A stretch of 64,000 nt of DNA from Gymnodinialimonas sp. 57CJ19 (GTDB lineage Bacteria; Pseudomonadota; Alphaproteobacteria; Rhodobacterales; Rhodobacteraceae): positions 1-64,000 of the forward strand of contig NZ_CP151587.1 in assembly GCF_038396845.1 (NCBI RefSeq). Direction: 5' to 3'. A program made the position numbers and the translations under genes. This document shows, piece after piece, positions 21,290-31,422 of this stretch (the stretch's first letter is position 1; every line of letters begins with the position of its first letter). The notes under the pieces were generated by a model that saw only the letters and a program-made list of their open reading frames with translations, was not told the origin of the DNA and ran no database searches.

Positions 21290-22306
21290 ATGAAGCGGAT
21301 TTTGATCGGGATTGTGGTTTTGGCGGGTTTGGCGATTGTCGCTTGGGGCGGCGGCGCGATGCTGACCGAAACCGCCGCGACACGCTGGATGGACGATCGC
21401 CGTGCCGATGGATGGGTGGCGAACGCGTCCGACATCTCGGTCGGCGGCTTCCCGCTTCGGTTCACCATATTATTCGAAGATGTAGAGCTGGCAGACCCCG
21501 GCACTGGTCTAGCATGGTCGGTCGCCTCTTTGGAGTTGCAGCAAGACGTCTTCCGTCTTGACCGGATCACAGCGCGATGGCCCGCCGCGCAGATCATTGC
21601 ATCTCCGTTTGAAAGGTTAACCGTGGCGTCGCCCGACACGGAAGACCTGCATGTGTCTGCCATGTTGGATGTGCAGCCCACCAACCGCTTCGCGTTGGAC
21701 GCAATGACCGCCGAAACCGGGGCGTTACACGTCACCTCTAGCGAAGGGTGGGAAACGCGATGGCAGGAAGGCACGCTGAACGTGGCGCGGGTTGAGGGCA
21801 CTGACACGACCTATGACCTGTCCGCGCGGGCCGCCGCGATGGTGCCGCCTCAAGTATGGCGCACGCGGTTGGACCCGGCCGGTCTGTTGCCTGAGACGAT
21901 CCAATTTGCCGAGGTTCGCGCGACAGCAACTTTCGATGCGCCATGGGACATGGACGCAGTGGAACGCGCCCGCCCACAAGTGACTGCATTGGATATTGAC
22001 GACGTCAGCATGGCTTGGGGCGATATGCTGTTTCGCGCCACAGGAACGTTGGAAGTTACCCCCGGTGGCATCCCGGAAGGCGAGCTTTCGGTAAGGGCCG
22101 AAAATTGGGCCGCAATGGTCGATCTGGCCAGCAACGCGGGCATCGTGCCCGACCGTATTCGCGCCACCGCTGAGGCTATGTTGCAGGTCTTGGCCGGGAT
22201 GACAGGCCGCCCCGAAAACATCGACGCGACGCTGACTTTTTCCAACGGGCGCATGTTTGTCGGCCCGTTGCCCATTGGGCCCGCCCCAAGCCTGCGCCTG
22301 CGTTAA
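21290..22306 (+). CDS. DUF2125 domain protein
   Basis: A 338-residue protein with one N-terminal membrane anchor or signal segment (residues 4-24) followed by a large beta-rich periplasmic domain. The GFPLRF motif near residues 54-59 and the C-terminal GPAPSLRLR are characteristic of the alphaproteobacterial DUF2125 family. Its function is unknown; the overall layout resembles AsmA or YdgA-like periplasmic proteins. It converges on the extensin-like gene with a 4-bp overlap of stop codons. Confidence 0.82.
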   Translation: MKRILIGIVVLAGLAIVAWGGGAMLTETAATRWMDDRRADGWVANASDISVGGFPLRFTILFEDVELADPGTGLAWSVASLELQQDVFRLDRITARWPAAQIIASPFERLTVASPDTEDLHVSAMLDVQPTNRFALDAMTAETGALHVTSSEGWETRWQEGTLNVARVEGTDTTYDLSARAAAMVPPQVWRTRLDPAGLLPETIQFAEVRATATFDAPWDMDAVERARPQVTALDIDDVSMAWGDMLFRATGTLEVTPGGIPEGELSVRAENWAAMVDLASNAGIVPDRIRATAEAMLQVLAGMTGRPENIDATLTFSNGRMFVGPLPIGPAPSLRLR

Positions 22307-23271
22307 CGGCAGTAGGCGCCGGATCGGTAAGAGGCCACATCGAAGTGGAAGTGGTCTTGATGGAAGCGGTCCGACTCGGGCCCCAGAACCGTGCCGAAAG
22401 TGCCGCAGGCGGCCTCGTGCAGGTTGCGCATGACCGTGGCATTGCCGCCGCGCCAATCGCTCAACACGCTGAGTTCAGTGCCATTTTGCAGGCCGATGCC
22501 GCCGATATCAATCGCATTGCCGGTCGCATGTTCCGACAGGCGCGCGCCGGGTCGAGAGTTCCGCGTGCGGCACGCGTAAGACGCCATGACCCGCATATTC
22601 GCCATGCCGCCGCCAGTGCCGCCAATGATCTCATCGGCGTCCAGCACCCATTCGCTCAGGGATTGGGCGGCGGTGCAGTTGATGGTGGCGGGCGTCGTCA
22701 GCTCAACCCCGTGGACGACGCGCAGACGCACCGCATTGGGAATGCCGCAGCCGCTGATCCGGCCGGTCACAGACTCGATCTCTTCGCCCTGCAACCCGAC
22801 GACACCGCACAAAGTGCCGGTGTTGCGCCCCGGCTGTGCCACGCGGCCGGGCGTGTTGCGGGTTGCGGCGGCGCGGACGCGTTCCTCAAGCCCCTCAGGG
22901 CGGAAAAGCGGGCGCAGGGATTGAGTGATCGCCAAGGTCGAGCCGCCACTGGCCCCGCCCCTTCCGGCAACGGTGGTGGTTTCCCCGCGTGGACGGAACA
23001 AGCCGGTAATGCCGCGCGGCCTCTCTGGTGCCGGGGCTTCTCCGGCGGGCACAGTGCCGACATCAGCGCCTTGCACTGCTGCGGCGATTGCGCCCGGCCC
23101 CACGCTCGACGGCACCGGGATGCCGCTGCCCGGACGCGCAGCGGGTCTGCTCGATACGCCGGGCGCAAGGTCGGTAGCCGTAATCACCCGCACTTCTGCC
23201 GATTGCGCCCAAGGCGCCGTGGGCGCGACGGTCAGAACGGCCAGAACAGATAGAACGCGACGGAGGGTCAT
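22303..23271 (-). CDS. extensin-like C-terminal domain protein
   Basis: A 322-residue exported protein with a Sec signal peptide (residues 1 to about 22, ending APWAQS), a Pro/Gly/Arg-rich low-complexity stretch to about residue 145, and an extensin-like C-terminal domain (PF06904). The domain shows CGVVGLQG, RLSEHATGNAIDIGG and a final DHFHFDV, a His/Asp-rich arrangement that resembles D-Ala-D-Ala carboxypeptidase (M15) metal sites. I infer a zinc-dependent peptidoglycan or cell-envelope activity, not proven for the family. It overlaps the tyrC stop by 4 bp, so it is third in the hisC-tyrC operon although unrelated in function. Confidence 0.87.
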   Translation of the reverse strand: MTLRRVLSVLAVLTVAPTAPWAQSAEVRVITATDLAPGVSSRPAARPGSGIPVPSSVGPGAIAAAVQGADVGTVPAGEAPAPERPRGITGLFRPRGETTTVAGRGGASGGSTLAITQSLRPLFRPEGLEERVRAAATRNTPGRVAQPGRNTGTLCGVVGLQGEEIESVTGRISGCGIPNAVRLRVVHGVELTTPATINCTAAQSLSEWVLDADEIIGGTGGGMANMRVMASYACRTRNSRPGARLSEHATGNAIDIGGIGLQNGTELSVLSDWRGGNATVMRNLHEAACGTFGTVLGPESDRFHQDHFHFDVASYRSGAYCR

Positions 23272-24200
23272 GACTTGTCTTCCTTCTTCGTCACCGTACG
23301 TCCGAAATTGGGGGCATCCGTATCTTGTCCGGCCTCGATAATGCCGCGCCGAATCGCGCGGGTACGGGTGAAATAGGCGTGCAGATGATCGCCGTCCCCT
23401 TTGCGGATCGCCCGTTGCAGGGCGAACAATTCCTCGGTGAAGCGACCTAGAATTTCCAGTGTAGCCTCTTTGTTGGACAAAAACACGTCACGCCACATCG
23501 TCGGGTCTGACGCGGCAATCCGGGTGAAGTCACGGAAACCCGTGGCCGAATACTTGATGACCTCCTGATCCGTCACACGGCGCAGATCATCGGCCACGCC
23601 CACCATCGTATAGGCAATCAGGTGCGGCGCATGAGAGGTCACGGCCAGCACCAGATCATGTCGCTCGGGTTCCATCTCTTCCACCAGCGCGCCGCAGCCT
23701 TCCCAAAGCGCGCGCAACCGCGCTGTGGCCGTGGTGTCGGTGTCCGGCTGCGGGGTGAGCAACACGTAGCGGTTTTCAAAAAGCTCGGCGAAGCCCGAAT
23801 GAGGCCCTGAATACTCGGTGCCCGCCAACGGGTGGCCGGGCACGAAATGCACATGGGCGGGCAGATGCGGGCCGACGGCATCGACAACCGCCTGCTTGAC
23901 CGAGCCCACATCCGTGACCGTAGCGCCCTTCGCCAGATGCGGAGCAATCTCTGCCGCGACGGCGGCCATTGCGCCCACGGGCACCGCCAACACGACAAGG
24001 TCTGCGCCCGCCACAGCCTCGGCCATTGTGTCGGTGATCCGGTCACACAGGTCTATCTCTGCCGCGATGGCGCGGGTTTCAGCGGACCGCGCCGTGCCGA
24101 CGATTTCGCCCGCCAGACCCGCGCGGCGCATGGCATGCGCCATGGAGCCTGCGATCAAACCAAGCCCGATCAATGCGACGCGGTTGTAAAGCACGCTCAT
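23268..24200 (-). CDS. tyrC: prephenate / cyclohexadienyl dehydrogenase
   Basis: A 310-residue NAD(P)-dependent dehydrogenase of tyrosine synthesis. The dinucleotide-binding motif GLGLIAGSMAHAM begins near residue 12. The catalytic region includes HPLAGTEYSGP (about 123-133) with the conserved His, and SHAPHLIAY (about 189-197). It oxidatively decarboxylates prephenate or arogenate. It overlaps hisC upstream and the extensin-like gene downstream by 4 bp each, so all three are translationally coupled. Pairing with an aminotransferase that can also accept aromatic substrates fits a tyrosine/phenylalanine role. Confidence 0.93.
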   Translation of the reverse strand: MSVLYNRVALIGLGLIAGSMAHAMRRAGLAGEIVGTARSAETRAIAAEIDLCDRITDTMAEAVAGADLVVLAVPVGAMAAVAAEIAPHLAKGATVTDVGSVKQAVVDAVGPHLPAHVHFVPGHPLAGTEYSGPHSGFAELFENRYVLLTPQPDTDTTATARLRALWEGCGALVEEMEPERHDLVLAVTSHAPHLIAYTMVGVADDLRRVTDQEVIKYSATGFRDFTRIAASDPTMWRDVFLSNKEATLEILGRFTEELFALQRAIRKGDGDHLHAYFTRTRAIRRGIIEAGQDTDAPNFGRTVTKKEDKS

Positions 24201-25291
24201 GCCGCCACCATCGTGGTGAGGGACGCCAAAACGCGGCTGTTATCCTCGGGCCGTCCCACGGTGATCCGCAAACAATCGGGTAGCCCATAGGACTTGGGCG
24301 CGCGCACAATAATGCCATCGGTTTTCAAATGCGCGTCGGCTGCGTCGGCGGCAGCTTCATCCTTGAAGCGGGCCAGCACGAAATTGGCGTGGCTGTCATC
24401 GCAAGCAATGCCCAACTGCCGCAAGCCGCCCACCAGACGGGCGCGTTCCTCGGCGTTGATGCGCAGGCATTCCGCCACCCAATCCACATCGCGCACGGCG
24501 GCCTCGGCCCCGGCAAGCGCCATTGCGCTAAGGTTGAATGGCCCGCGAATACGGTTGAGCGTATCAATGACATGACGCGGCCCGTAACCGTAGCCCACCC
24601 TCAGGCCCCCAAGCCCGTAAACCTTTGAAAACGTACGTGTCATCACGACATTGTCGCGGGCTTCCACCAAGGATTTGCCGCCGTCGTAGCCCTCCGCGAA
24701 CTCCACGTAAGCCCCGTCCAGGATCAGCAGACACTGATCGGGCAAGGCGTCGGCAAGGCGCGTGATCTCGCCGTTGTCGAGCATCGTGGCGCAGGGGTTG
24801 GAGGGGTTGGCGATGAAGATCAACCGCGTGGCGGGCGTGATCCCCGCAATAAGCGCGTCCACATCGACGCGGCGGGTGTCCTCGGCCACCACAACGGGCG
24901 TGGCCCCTGCGGCCTTGGCGGCGATCGGATACATGCCGAAGCCGTGTTCGGTATAAAGCACCTCGTCCCCCGGCCCGGCGTAGGCTTGGCACAGGAAGTG
25001 GATCACTTCGTCGGAGCCCACGCCGCAGATGATGTTGTCGGCTTGCAGGCCGTAAATTTCCGCAATCGCGCCGCGCAAGTCCGCGTGGTCGATGGAGGGG
25101 TAGCGGTGCGCCATCGCCGCCGCGTCAGCCATCGCCTTCACGGAGGCGGGTGACGGCCCAAAAGGGTTCTCGTTCGAGGAGAGTTTCAACGGCGCCGCAT
25201 GGCCCGCGATCTTCGAGGCTCCGCCCTGATACAGCGCAATGTCGAGGATGCCGGGTTGCGGGCGAATCGGGGCGATCTTGGGCGCGGTCAT
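24197..25291 (-). CDS. hisC: histidinol-phosphate aminotransferase
   Basis: A 364-residue fold-type I PLP enzyme. The PLP lysine lies in TFSKVYGLGGLRVGYG, ANPSNPC binds the cofactor region, and SSNENPFGPSP near residues 38-48 is the family's N-terminal substrate loop. It makes L-histidinol phosphate, and homologues next to tyrC often also transaminate prephenate or phenylpyruvate. The gene opens an operon with tyrC. Length is normal. Confidence 0.93.
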   Translation of the reverse strand: MTAPKIAPIRPQPGILDIALYQGGASKIAGHAAPLKLSSNENPFGPSPASVKAMADAAAMAHRYPSIDHADLRGAIAEIYGLQADNIICGVGSDEVIHFLCQAYAGPGDEVLYTEHGFGMYPIAAKAAGATPVVVAEDTRRVDVDALIAGITPATRLIFIANPSNPCATMLDNGEITRLADALPDQCLLILDGAYVEFAEGYDGGKSLVEARDNVVMTRTFSKVYGLGGLRVGYGYGPRHVIDTLNRIRGPFNLSAMALAGAEAAVRDVDWVAECLRINAEERARLVGGLRQLGIACDDSHANFVLARFKDEAAADAADAHLKTDGIIVRAPKSYGLPDCLRITVGRPEDNSRVLASLTTMVAA

Positions 25292-25356
25292 AATGTTCGT
25301 ATCCGTTTACGGTTTCGAAAGGTTCTAACGCGCACGCCCGCGCGGGGGAACCGTTT

Positions 25357-27546
25357 TCAAAAGAAGTTCTGCGGGTCGATGTCGATGGACAGACGCAGGT
25401 GTCCGGGCAGTTTTAACCCATGCGTCCAACGGCTTAGCGCCGGTTGCAGGGCCACGCCCTTGGGGGCCTTGACCAGAAGCCGCACCCGGTGCCGTCCGCG
25501 CACCCGCGCAATGGGTGCGGGCGCAGGCCCGTAGACGATGCCGCCCACGTCGCGGATCGGCGTGTCGTTGCGGGCCAAATGGGTGCCCAGATCAAAGGCG
25601 GCGGCGGCCTCGGTGCTGCTAATGACGATCCCGGCAAGCCGTCCGAAAGGGGGCATGCCCGCCGCGTCCCGCTCAGCGGCTTCGGTGCGCCAGAAGCCTT
25701 CCTCATCGCCCGAAAGAATCGCCCGGATCACCGGGTGTTCGGGTTGAAATGTCTGGAGCAACGCCTGCCCCGGCTTGTCCGCGCGGCCCGCCCGGCCCGC
25801 TACCTGTCGCATCAGTTGAAACGTTCGCTCGGCGGCGCGCAGGTCGCTGCCTTGCAGGCCTAAATCCGCATCCACAACACCCACCAAGGTTAGCCGGGGA
25901 AAGTTGTGTCCCTTGGCCACCAATTGTGTGCCGATAATCAAGTCGGTATCGCCGTGAGCCAACTCCTCAATCTGTTGCTTCAACGCGCGGGCAGAGCCGA
26001 ACAGGTCCGACGACAAGATCGCGGTTTTCGCGTCTGGGAACGCGGCGGCGGCTTCTTCTGCGATACGTTCCACGCCGGGGCCTACGGCGGCCATTTTGCC
26101 TTCCACCTCGCACGACGGGCAGGCCTCGGGCATCGGTTTTGTCTCGCCGCATTGGTGGCAGATCAGGCGTTTCTGAAAGCGGTGCTCCACCATTCGCGCG
26201 TCGCAATGATCGCAGCCGACCATTTCCCCGCAGGCCCGGCAGAGCGTCACCGGCGCATAGCCGCGACGGTTGAGGAACAACAGCGCCTGCTCGCCCGCCT
26301 GCAACCTTGCCCCCACCGCACTTTGCAAACTGGGCGACAGCCACGACGAGCCCGGCAAATCCTCGGACCGCATGTCGATGGCGGCCATTTCCGGCAAGTC
26401 CTGCGGCCCGAACCGAGACACGAGGTTCAACCGCGTATATTTGCCCGCCTCGGCGTTCGCCCATGACTCGAGCGAGGGCGTGGCCGAGGCCAGAACCACC
26501 TGAGCGTCGTTCAACGACGCGCGTAAAACCGCCATATCACGGGCGTTGTAGCTGGCCCCTTCATCTTGCTTGTAGGAGGTGTCGTGTTCCTCATCCACGA
26601 CGATCAAGCCAAGGTCTCGGTAGGGCAGGAACAGCGCAGACCTTGCCCCAACCACCAGTTGCGCATCGCCCTGGCCGACCATGCGCCAGCAGCGGCGGCG
26701 CTCGGTCATGGTGACGCCAGAGTGCCATTCGGCGGGCTCCGCCCCGAAACGCGCCTTCACACGAGTCAGGAACTCGGACGTGAGCGCGATTTCCGGCAGC
26801 AAAACGAGCGCTTGCCGCCCTTGGCGCAGACATTCCGCGACGGCTTCCAGATACACTTCCGTCTTGCCCGATCCGGTCACGCCTTTCAGCAAAACGGTGC
26901 CGTAACGGCGCGCGGCCAACCCCTCTTGCAACTGCCCGGCGGCGGCGGCCTGATCGTCGGTCAATTCCTTGCTTGGCAGGCTTGGGTCCAGCGTCAGATA
27001 GGGGGCATCGCGGGGGGTATCGACCTCTTCCACCACGCCCTGTTTCGCCAGCCCCTTCACGACCGAGGACGTGACGCCCGCAAGATCGCTGAGTTCTTTC
27101 AAGGTAAACCCAAGGCCGCCGTATTCCACCAAGGTCTCGATCACGCGGGTCCGCGCGGGCGTCACGCGGTCCGGCGCGCCTTGGCCCAAACGGTAGACCT
27201 TGCGCATCGATGGCGGGTCCGACAGGCCCGGCGCGCGGGTGGCCAGCCGCAACATCTGCGACATCGGCGTCAGCGTGTAGGCACCGGATTTCTCCAGAAA
27301 CTCTCGCATTTCCAGACGCATGGGGGCTACGTCCAGAACACGGTTTACTTTGCGGACCTTCGCGATATCCCAATCGCCACGCCCCGGCCCCCAGACAACA
27401 CCCAACACCTTGCGCGGCCCCAGTGGCACCTCGACATAGGCCCCAAGCCAACAGCCGCCCGCAGGCGCTTTGTAATCAAGCACGCGATCCAAGGGCTCTG
27501 CCGTCAGAACCCCCACCAAGTCGCCTTCGTCAAAATGCTCGTCCAC
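25357..27546 (-). CDS. priA: primosomal protein N' (replication restart helicase)
   Basis: A 729-residue PriA. The N-terminal 3'-end-binding and winged-helix regions (about 1-190) precede a helicase core with Walker [15 protein letters not shown], the DEEH box [18 protein letters not shown], and motif VI near [20 protein letters not shown]. Eight zinc-binding cysteines lie in [13 protein letters not shown] and [17 protein letters not shown]. The protein reloads the replicative helicase at stalled forks. The start chosen is the ATG opening [14 protein letters not shown]. It is transcribed divergently from fsa. Confidence 0.96.
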   Translation of the reverse strand: MDEHFDEGDLVGVLTAEPLDRVLDYKAPAGGCWLGAYVEVPLGPRKVLGVVWGPGRGDWDIAKVRKVNRVLDVAPMRLEMREFLEKSGAYTLTPMSQMLRLATRAPGLSDPPSMRKVYRLGQGAPDRVTPARTRVIETLVEYGGLGFTLKELSDLAGVTSSVVKGLAKQGVVEEVDTPRDAPYLTLDPSLPSKELTDDQAAAAGQLQEGLAARRYGTVLLKGVTGSGKTEVYLEAVAECLRQGRQALVLLPEIALTSEFLTRVKARFGAEPAEWHSGVTMTERRRCWRMVGQGDAQLVVGARSALFLPYRDLGLIVVDEEHDTSYKQDEGASYNARDMAVLRASLNDAQVVLASATPSLESWANAEAGKYTRLNLVSRFGPQDLPEMAAIDMRSEDLPGSSWLSPSLQSAVGARLQAGEQALLFLNRRGYAPVTLCRACGEMVGCDHCDARMVEHRFQKRLICHQCGETKPMPEACPSCEVEGKMAAVGPGVERIAEEAAAAFPDAKTAILSSDLFGSARALKQQIEELAHGDTDLIIGTQLVAKGHNFPRLTLVGVVDADLGLQGSDLRAAERTFQLMRQVAGRAGRADKPGQALLQTFQPEHPVIRAILSGDEEGFWRTEAAERDAAGMPPFGRLAGIVISSTEAAAAFDLGTHLARNDTPIRDVGGIVYGPAPAPIARVRGRHRVRLLVKAPKGVALQPALSRWTHGLKLPGHLRLSIDIDPQNFF

Positions 27547-27621
27547 GGCTTTCGGGCCACACCTGGTTGTTGTAGAAGGCCGCTAAATCATCACGTAATC
27601 CTCCTGAAAGGAACCAGCCTT

Positions 27622-28275
27622 ATGAAATTCTTTGTGGATACCGCCGATATTGATGCGATCCGTGAACTGCACGGCCTTGGCATGGTGGATGGCGTTACAA
27701 CCAACCCTTCGCTGATCATGAAATCTGGCCGCGACATCAAGGAAGTCACCGCCGAGATTTGCGACCTTGTTGATGGCCCGGTTTCCGCCGAGACCGTTGC
27801 GCTGGACGCCGATGGCATGATCGCCGAGGGCCGCGAGCTGGCCAAGATCGCCGAAAACATCGCCATCAAGGTGCCGCTCACATGGGCCGGACTTCAGGCC
27901 TGCAAGGTGCTGTCCGGCGAAGGCCGCATGGTTAACGTGACGCTTTGCTTCTCGGCCAATCAGGCGCTTTTGGCGGCCAAGGCCGGCGCGACATTTATTT
28001 CCCCGTTCGTGGGGCGGCTGGATGACATCAACATCGACGGCATGGATCTGATCGCCGAAATTCGCCAGATCTACGACAACTACGGTTTCGATACCGAGAT
28101 TCTCGTGGCGTCCATCCGTACCGCGAACCACATGAAAGACGCCGCTTTGATCGGTGCCGACGTGGCAACGGCCCCTCCCGGTGTCATCAAGGCAATGGCC
28201 AACCACGTGCTGACCGACAAAGGCCTTGATGCCTTCATGGCCGATTGGGCCAAAACCGGGCAAAGCATCGTGTAA
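27622..28275 (+). CDS. fsa: fructose-6-phosphate aldolase / transaldolase-like
   Basis: A 217-residue TIM-barrel aldolase of the small transaldolase (TalC/FSA) type. It begins [13 protein letters not shown], has GVTTNPSLI at residues 24-32, and carries the Schiff-base lysine Lys83 in [17 protein letters not shown] and a final GADVATAP region complete the barrel. Members either cleave fructose 6-phosphate or act as transaldolase in the pentose phosphate pathway; sequence alone does not settle which. A GAAAGGA ribosome binding site precedes the ATG. A short GTAACG/CGTTAC inverted repeat spans the stop codon. Confidence 0.93.
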   Translation: MKFFVDTADIDAIRELHGLGMVDGVTTNPSLIMKSGRDIKEVTAEICDLVDGPVSAETVALDADGMIAEGRELAKIAENIAIKVPLTWAGLQACKVLSGEGRMVNVTLCFSANQALLAAKAGATFISPFVGRLDDINIDGMDLIAEIRQIYDNYGFDTEILVASIRTANHMKDAALIGADVATAPPGVIKAMANHVLTDKGLDAFMADWAKTGQSIV

Positions 28276-28371
28276 CGAAGACGTTACCTCGGACCTGAAA
28301 CTTTCTCCCGCCCCCATCGTGGCTCTTAGCATCATCGGCATTCAGGCCGACTGCTAAAAAGGGAGAACTTC

Positions 28372-28938
28372 ATGTCCATCACGACCAAAGCAACCACGGC
28401 CCTCGGCGCCGCCGCCTTCATTCTGGCTGGCGCCGTGGCAGCCTCCGCGCAATCCAATCCCACCGTCGGTGGCGCGCCGATGTTGGCCGAGCGCAACATC
28501 GTAGAGAACGCGGTTAATTCTCCGATCCACACCACGCTTGTGGCTGCCGTGACCGAGGCGGGCCTTGTCGAGACGCTTGCCGGCCCCGGCCCCTTCACCG
28601 TCTTTGCTCCGACCGATGACGCGTTCGCAGCGTTGCCCGCGGGTTCCGTCGAAGCTCTGCTCGAGCCCCGCAACAGCGGTCGCCTTGCACAGATCCTGAC
28701 CTGTCACGTTGTGGCGGCCGAGGCTTTCTCTTCTGCCATCGGTGGCATGATTGCCGATGACGGAGGCGCGCATCCGATCGAAACTGTCGGTGGCTGTGTC
28801 TTTACGGCACGTATGTCCAACGGCCGGATCATGATCGAGGACGAGCAGGGCCGCATGGCTACGGTGACGATCGCCGATGTCGACCAATCCAACGGCGTGA
28901 TCCACGTCATCGACACCGTGCTGTTGCCCTCCGGGTAA
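28372..28938 (+). CDS. secreted fasciclin (FAS1) domain protein
   Basis: A 188-residue protein with a Sec signal peptide (about residues 1-26, ending ASAQS) and a single FAS1 domain. Its two conserved motifs are visible as GPFTVFAPTDDAFAALP (about 65-81) and the C-terminal GVIHVIDTVLLP (about 174-185). Such proteins mediate adhesion or matrix interactions at the cell surface. Two cysteines (CHVV and GGCVF) could form a disulfide. An AAGGGAGA ribosome binding site stands before the ATG. It is monocistronic by spacing. Confidence 0.92.
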   Translation: MSITTKATTALGAAAFILAGAVAASAQSNPTVGGAPMLAERNIVENAVNSPIHTTLVAAVTEAGLVETLAGPGPFTVFAPTDDAFAALPAGSVEALLEPRNSGRLAQILTCHVVAAEAFSSAIGGMIADDGGAHPIETVGGCVFTARMSNGRIMIEDEQGRMATVTIADVDQSNGVIHVIDTVLLPSG

Positions 28939-29084
28939 ACGCTGCCGATCAATCCGCGCCCCGGCCCTGTATACCTGATGGGCAGCGGCTGGGGCGCGGT
29001 GTCTCGATCACAGGGCATCCCTGTCTGCGCGCATTCAGTTGCCCCGCTACTGCCTTTCCAGTTCCCTTATTCGGAGGAATTTCC

Positions 29085-29570
29085 ATGTACCGTCGCGCTT
29101 TTCTCTTCGCCAGCTCCGCCGCTGTCACATTGGGCGCAATGGTGCGCCCCGGCGCCGCCACGTCCCTTGCCGAAGGCCCGTTTGAAATAACCCGAACCGA
29201 TGCAGAATGGCGCAATCTTCTGAGCGATGCGGAATATGCCATCCTGCGCGGAGCCGAAACGGAACGCGCCTATACCAGCCCCCTGAACGACGAAAACCGC
29301 GCGGGCAATTTCCTGTGTGGTGGCTGTGATCTGCCAGTCTATGCCGCCGAACATAAGTTCGACAGCGGCACCGGTTGGCCCAGTTTCACCCAAGCCTTGC
29401 CCAATGCCATTGGCACGATGGAAGACCGCAGCTCGATCTTCCAGGTGCGGACGGAGTGCCACTGCCGCCGCTGCGGCAGCCACCTTGGTCATGTTTTCGA
29501 CGACGGCCCCGCCCCCACGGGCATGCGCCATTGCATCAACGGACTTGCCCTGAACTTCCGCCCCGCCTGA
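29085..29570 (+). CDS. msrB: exported peptide-methionine (R)-S-oxide reductase
   Basis: A 161-residue MsrB with an N-terminal export signal that begins MYRRAFLFASSAAV, a twin-arginine-like start. The four zinc cysteines are Cys78, Cys81, Cys127 and Cys130; the catalytic Cys150 lies in RHCINGLAL, and HLGHVFDDG is intact. The enzyme reduces methionine R-sulfoxide in proteins. The signal implies action in the periplasm and not in the cytoplasm, where MsrB is more often found. A GGAGGA ribosome binding site precedes the ATG. No msrA is adjacent, and the reducing partner is unknown. Confidence 0.93.
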   Translation: MYRRAFLFASSAAVTLGAMVRPGAATSLAEGPFEITRTDAEWRNLLSDAEYAILRGAETERAYTSPLNDENRAGNFLCGGCDLPVYAAEHKFDSGTGWPSFTQALPNAIGTMEDRSSIFQVRTECHCRRCGSHLGHVFDDGPAPTGMRHCINGLALNFRPA

Positions 29571-29695
29571 CCCGGCGGCACCGCGATCTGAGGCCGGGCG
29601 GACACAGTTTGGCGGGCTTCGGCAAATTTTTCGCGCAATATGTGCGGGCTGCGGTATAAGCTGACCCTAACGATAAAAAAGTTGAGGCAGTATTA

Positions 29696-30439
29696 ATGAG
29701 CAGCACCGAGGCGGAAGCCCCGCTCGATTCCCTTGTGAATGGACCTGATTCTGACTGGCGCGACCGGGCGCTGGCGGACCCTGAACTGATCCTCGAAGAT
29801 CGCGACCTGATGCGCGCGCTGATCGCCGCCAACGACCGTCAGATGGGCGGCAATATCGTTGATATGCGCGGTATTGCGATGGAGCGTTTGCAAAATCGCT
29901 TGGATCGGCTGGAAGACACGCACCGCTCTGTCATTGCGGCGGCTTACGAAAATCTTGCGGGCACCAATCAAATCCACCGCTCCATCATCCGCATGTTGGA
30001 CGCCAAGGAATTCACCGAATTCCTGACGCTTCTGGGCACCGACATCGCCAGCATTCTGCGCGTGGACCGGGTGCGGTTGGTGTTGGAAAGCGCCGAAGCG
30101 ACCGAGACCGAGGCCCCCAAGGTGCAGAAGTTGGAAGACGTGCTGACCGTTGTGGCTCCCGGCTTCGTCAAAGATTACGTTACCGGCGGGCGCGATGTGC
30201 CCCACCGCCAAGTCAGCCTGCGGCAAGTGGGCGGAGATGCGGAACGAATTTTCGGTGAGGCGTCGCGGTGGATTCACTCCGAAGCGTGCCTGACCCTTGA
30301 TCTGGGCGAAGGCCGCCTGCCCGGCCTGTTGGTCATGGGCGCCGAAGACCCGCATCAGTTCCGCCCCTCCCAAGGGACTGATTTGCTGACCTTCTTTGCA
30401 GGTGCCTTTGAGCGCCTCATGCGCGGCTGGCTCGATTGA
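29696..30439 (+). CDS. DUF484 family protein
   Basis: A 247-residue DUF484 protein. The N-terminal helix bundle (LEDRDLMRALIAAND, then DMRGIAMERLQNRLDRLE) leads into a GAF-like domain from about residue 95 to the end. Its function is unknown. The gene overlaps xerC by 4 bases, and the same DUF484-xerC order is known in gammaproteobacteria, which supports a link to the recombinase. The GAF-like fold suggests ligand binding. Confidence 0.87.
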   Translation: MSSTEAEAPLDSLVNGPDSDWRDRALADPELILEDRDLMRALIAANDRQMGGNIVDMRGIAMERLQNRLDRLEDTHRSVIAAAYENLAGTNQIHRSIIRMLDAKEFTEFLTLLGTDIASILRVDRVRLVLESAEATETEAPKVQKLEDVLTVVAPGFVKDYVTGGRDVPHRQVSLRQVGGDAERIFGEASRWIHSEACLTLDLGEGRLPGLLVMGAEDPHQFRPSQGTDLLTFFAGAFERLMRGWLD

Positions 30440-31359
30440 GCCTGTCCCTGACCCCAGCGGTCCGGGACTTGCTGGACGCGTGGCTGACCCACCTGCGCGG
30501 CGTGCGCGGGCGGGCCAAGGCCACGTTGACGGCCTATGCCGCCGATGTCAGAGAATTCCTGGCCTTTCAGGCAGACCATCTGGGCGGTGCCCCCGGCCCC
30601 GCGGGGCTGCGCGGGTTGCAGACGCGCGATTTGCGGGCCTGGATGGCGGCGCAACGGGCCCGAGATGTGGGTGCGCGGTCTTTGGCGCGGCGGTTGTCGG
30701 CCGTGAAAGCGTTCTACAAGTGGTGGGCAGATCGTGACGGCTTTGATGCCACTGCCGTTTTATCCATGCGCGCACCCAAACACATCCGCCGCCTGCCCCG
30801 CCCTCTGACGGAAGGCGGCGCAAAGGACATGATCTTAGGCGTTGCGGATCAGGACGAACGCGATTGGGTTCAGGCCCGAGACATGGCTGTGGTCACGCTG
30901 CTATACGGCTGCGGCTTACGGATTTCCGAGGCGCTTGGCCTTGACGCCGCCCACGCTCAACTGCCCGGCGTGTTACGCATCACCGGCAAGGGCGGAAAAG
31001 AGCGAGAGGTGCCGGTGCTGCCCGCTGCCCAAGAGGCGACAGCGAAATACGCCCGCCTCTGCCCCCATGATCTTGCCCCCGGAACGCCCTTGTTTCGCGC
31101 AATCCGAGGGGGGGCTCTTGGCCCCCGCGCCGTGGCTTTGGTGATGGAGAAGACCCGGATGCAGCTTGGCCTGCCCGCAACCGCCACGCCCCATGCAATG
31201 CGCCATTCCTTCGCCACCCATCTGCTGGATGCGGGCGGCGACCTGCGGGCCATTCAGGAACTTCTGGGTCATGCCTCCCTTTCCACGACACAGGCCTACA
31301 CGGCCGTGGATACTGCTCGCCTGTTGGAGGTCTACAACGCCGCCCATCCCAAGGCGTGA
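30436..31359 (+). CDS. xerC: tyrosine recombinase XerC
   Basis: A 307-residue site-specific recombinase that resolves chromosome dimers at dif with XerD and FtsK. The catalytic residues are all present: Arg162 (GLRISEAL), Lys185, His253 and Arg256 (HAMRHSFATHLL), His279 and Tyr288. The N-terminal SAM-like DNA-binding domain covers about residues 6-95. The start is a TTG at 30436 that overlaps the DUF484 stop (TTGA), so translation is probably coupled. It is a housekeeping recombinase and not a phage integrase, since no attachment site or phage gene is near. A weak 5-bp stem followed by a T-run (31363-31369) spans its stop codon. Confidence 0.94.
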   Translation: MSLSLTPAVRDLLDAWLTHLRGVRGRAKATLTAYAADVREFLAFQADHLGGAPGPAGLRGLQTRDLRAWMAAQRARDVGARSLARRLSAVKAFYKWWADRDGFDATAVLSMRAPKHIRRLPRPLTEGGAKDMILGVADQDERDWVQARDMAVVTLLYGCGLRISEALGLDAAHAQLPGVLRITGKGGKEREVPVLPAAQEATAKYARLCPHDLAPGTPLFRAIRGGALGPRAVALVMEKTRMQLGLPATATPHAMRHSFATHLLDAGGDLRAIQELLGHASLSTTQAYTAVDTARLLEVYNAAHPKA

Positions 31360-31422
31360 TGTTTTTTTCCGTCAGATCACAGAAGCTTGCAAACCCGGCC
31401 ACAAAAGGGCATCGAAGCTGCC

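Noticed and set aside
30436..31359. Phage or integron integrase
   Set aside because: The recombinase has XerC length and motifs, sits behind a DUF484 gene as housekeeping xerC does, and no phage gene, tRNA attachment site or cassette is near.
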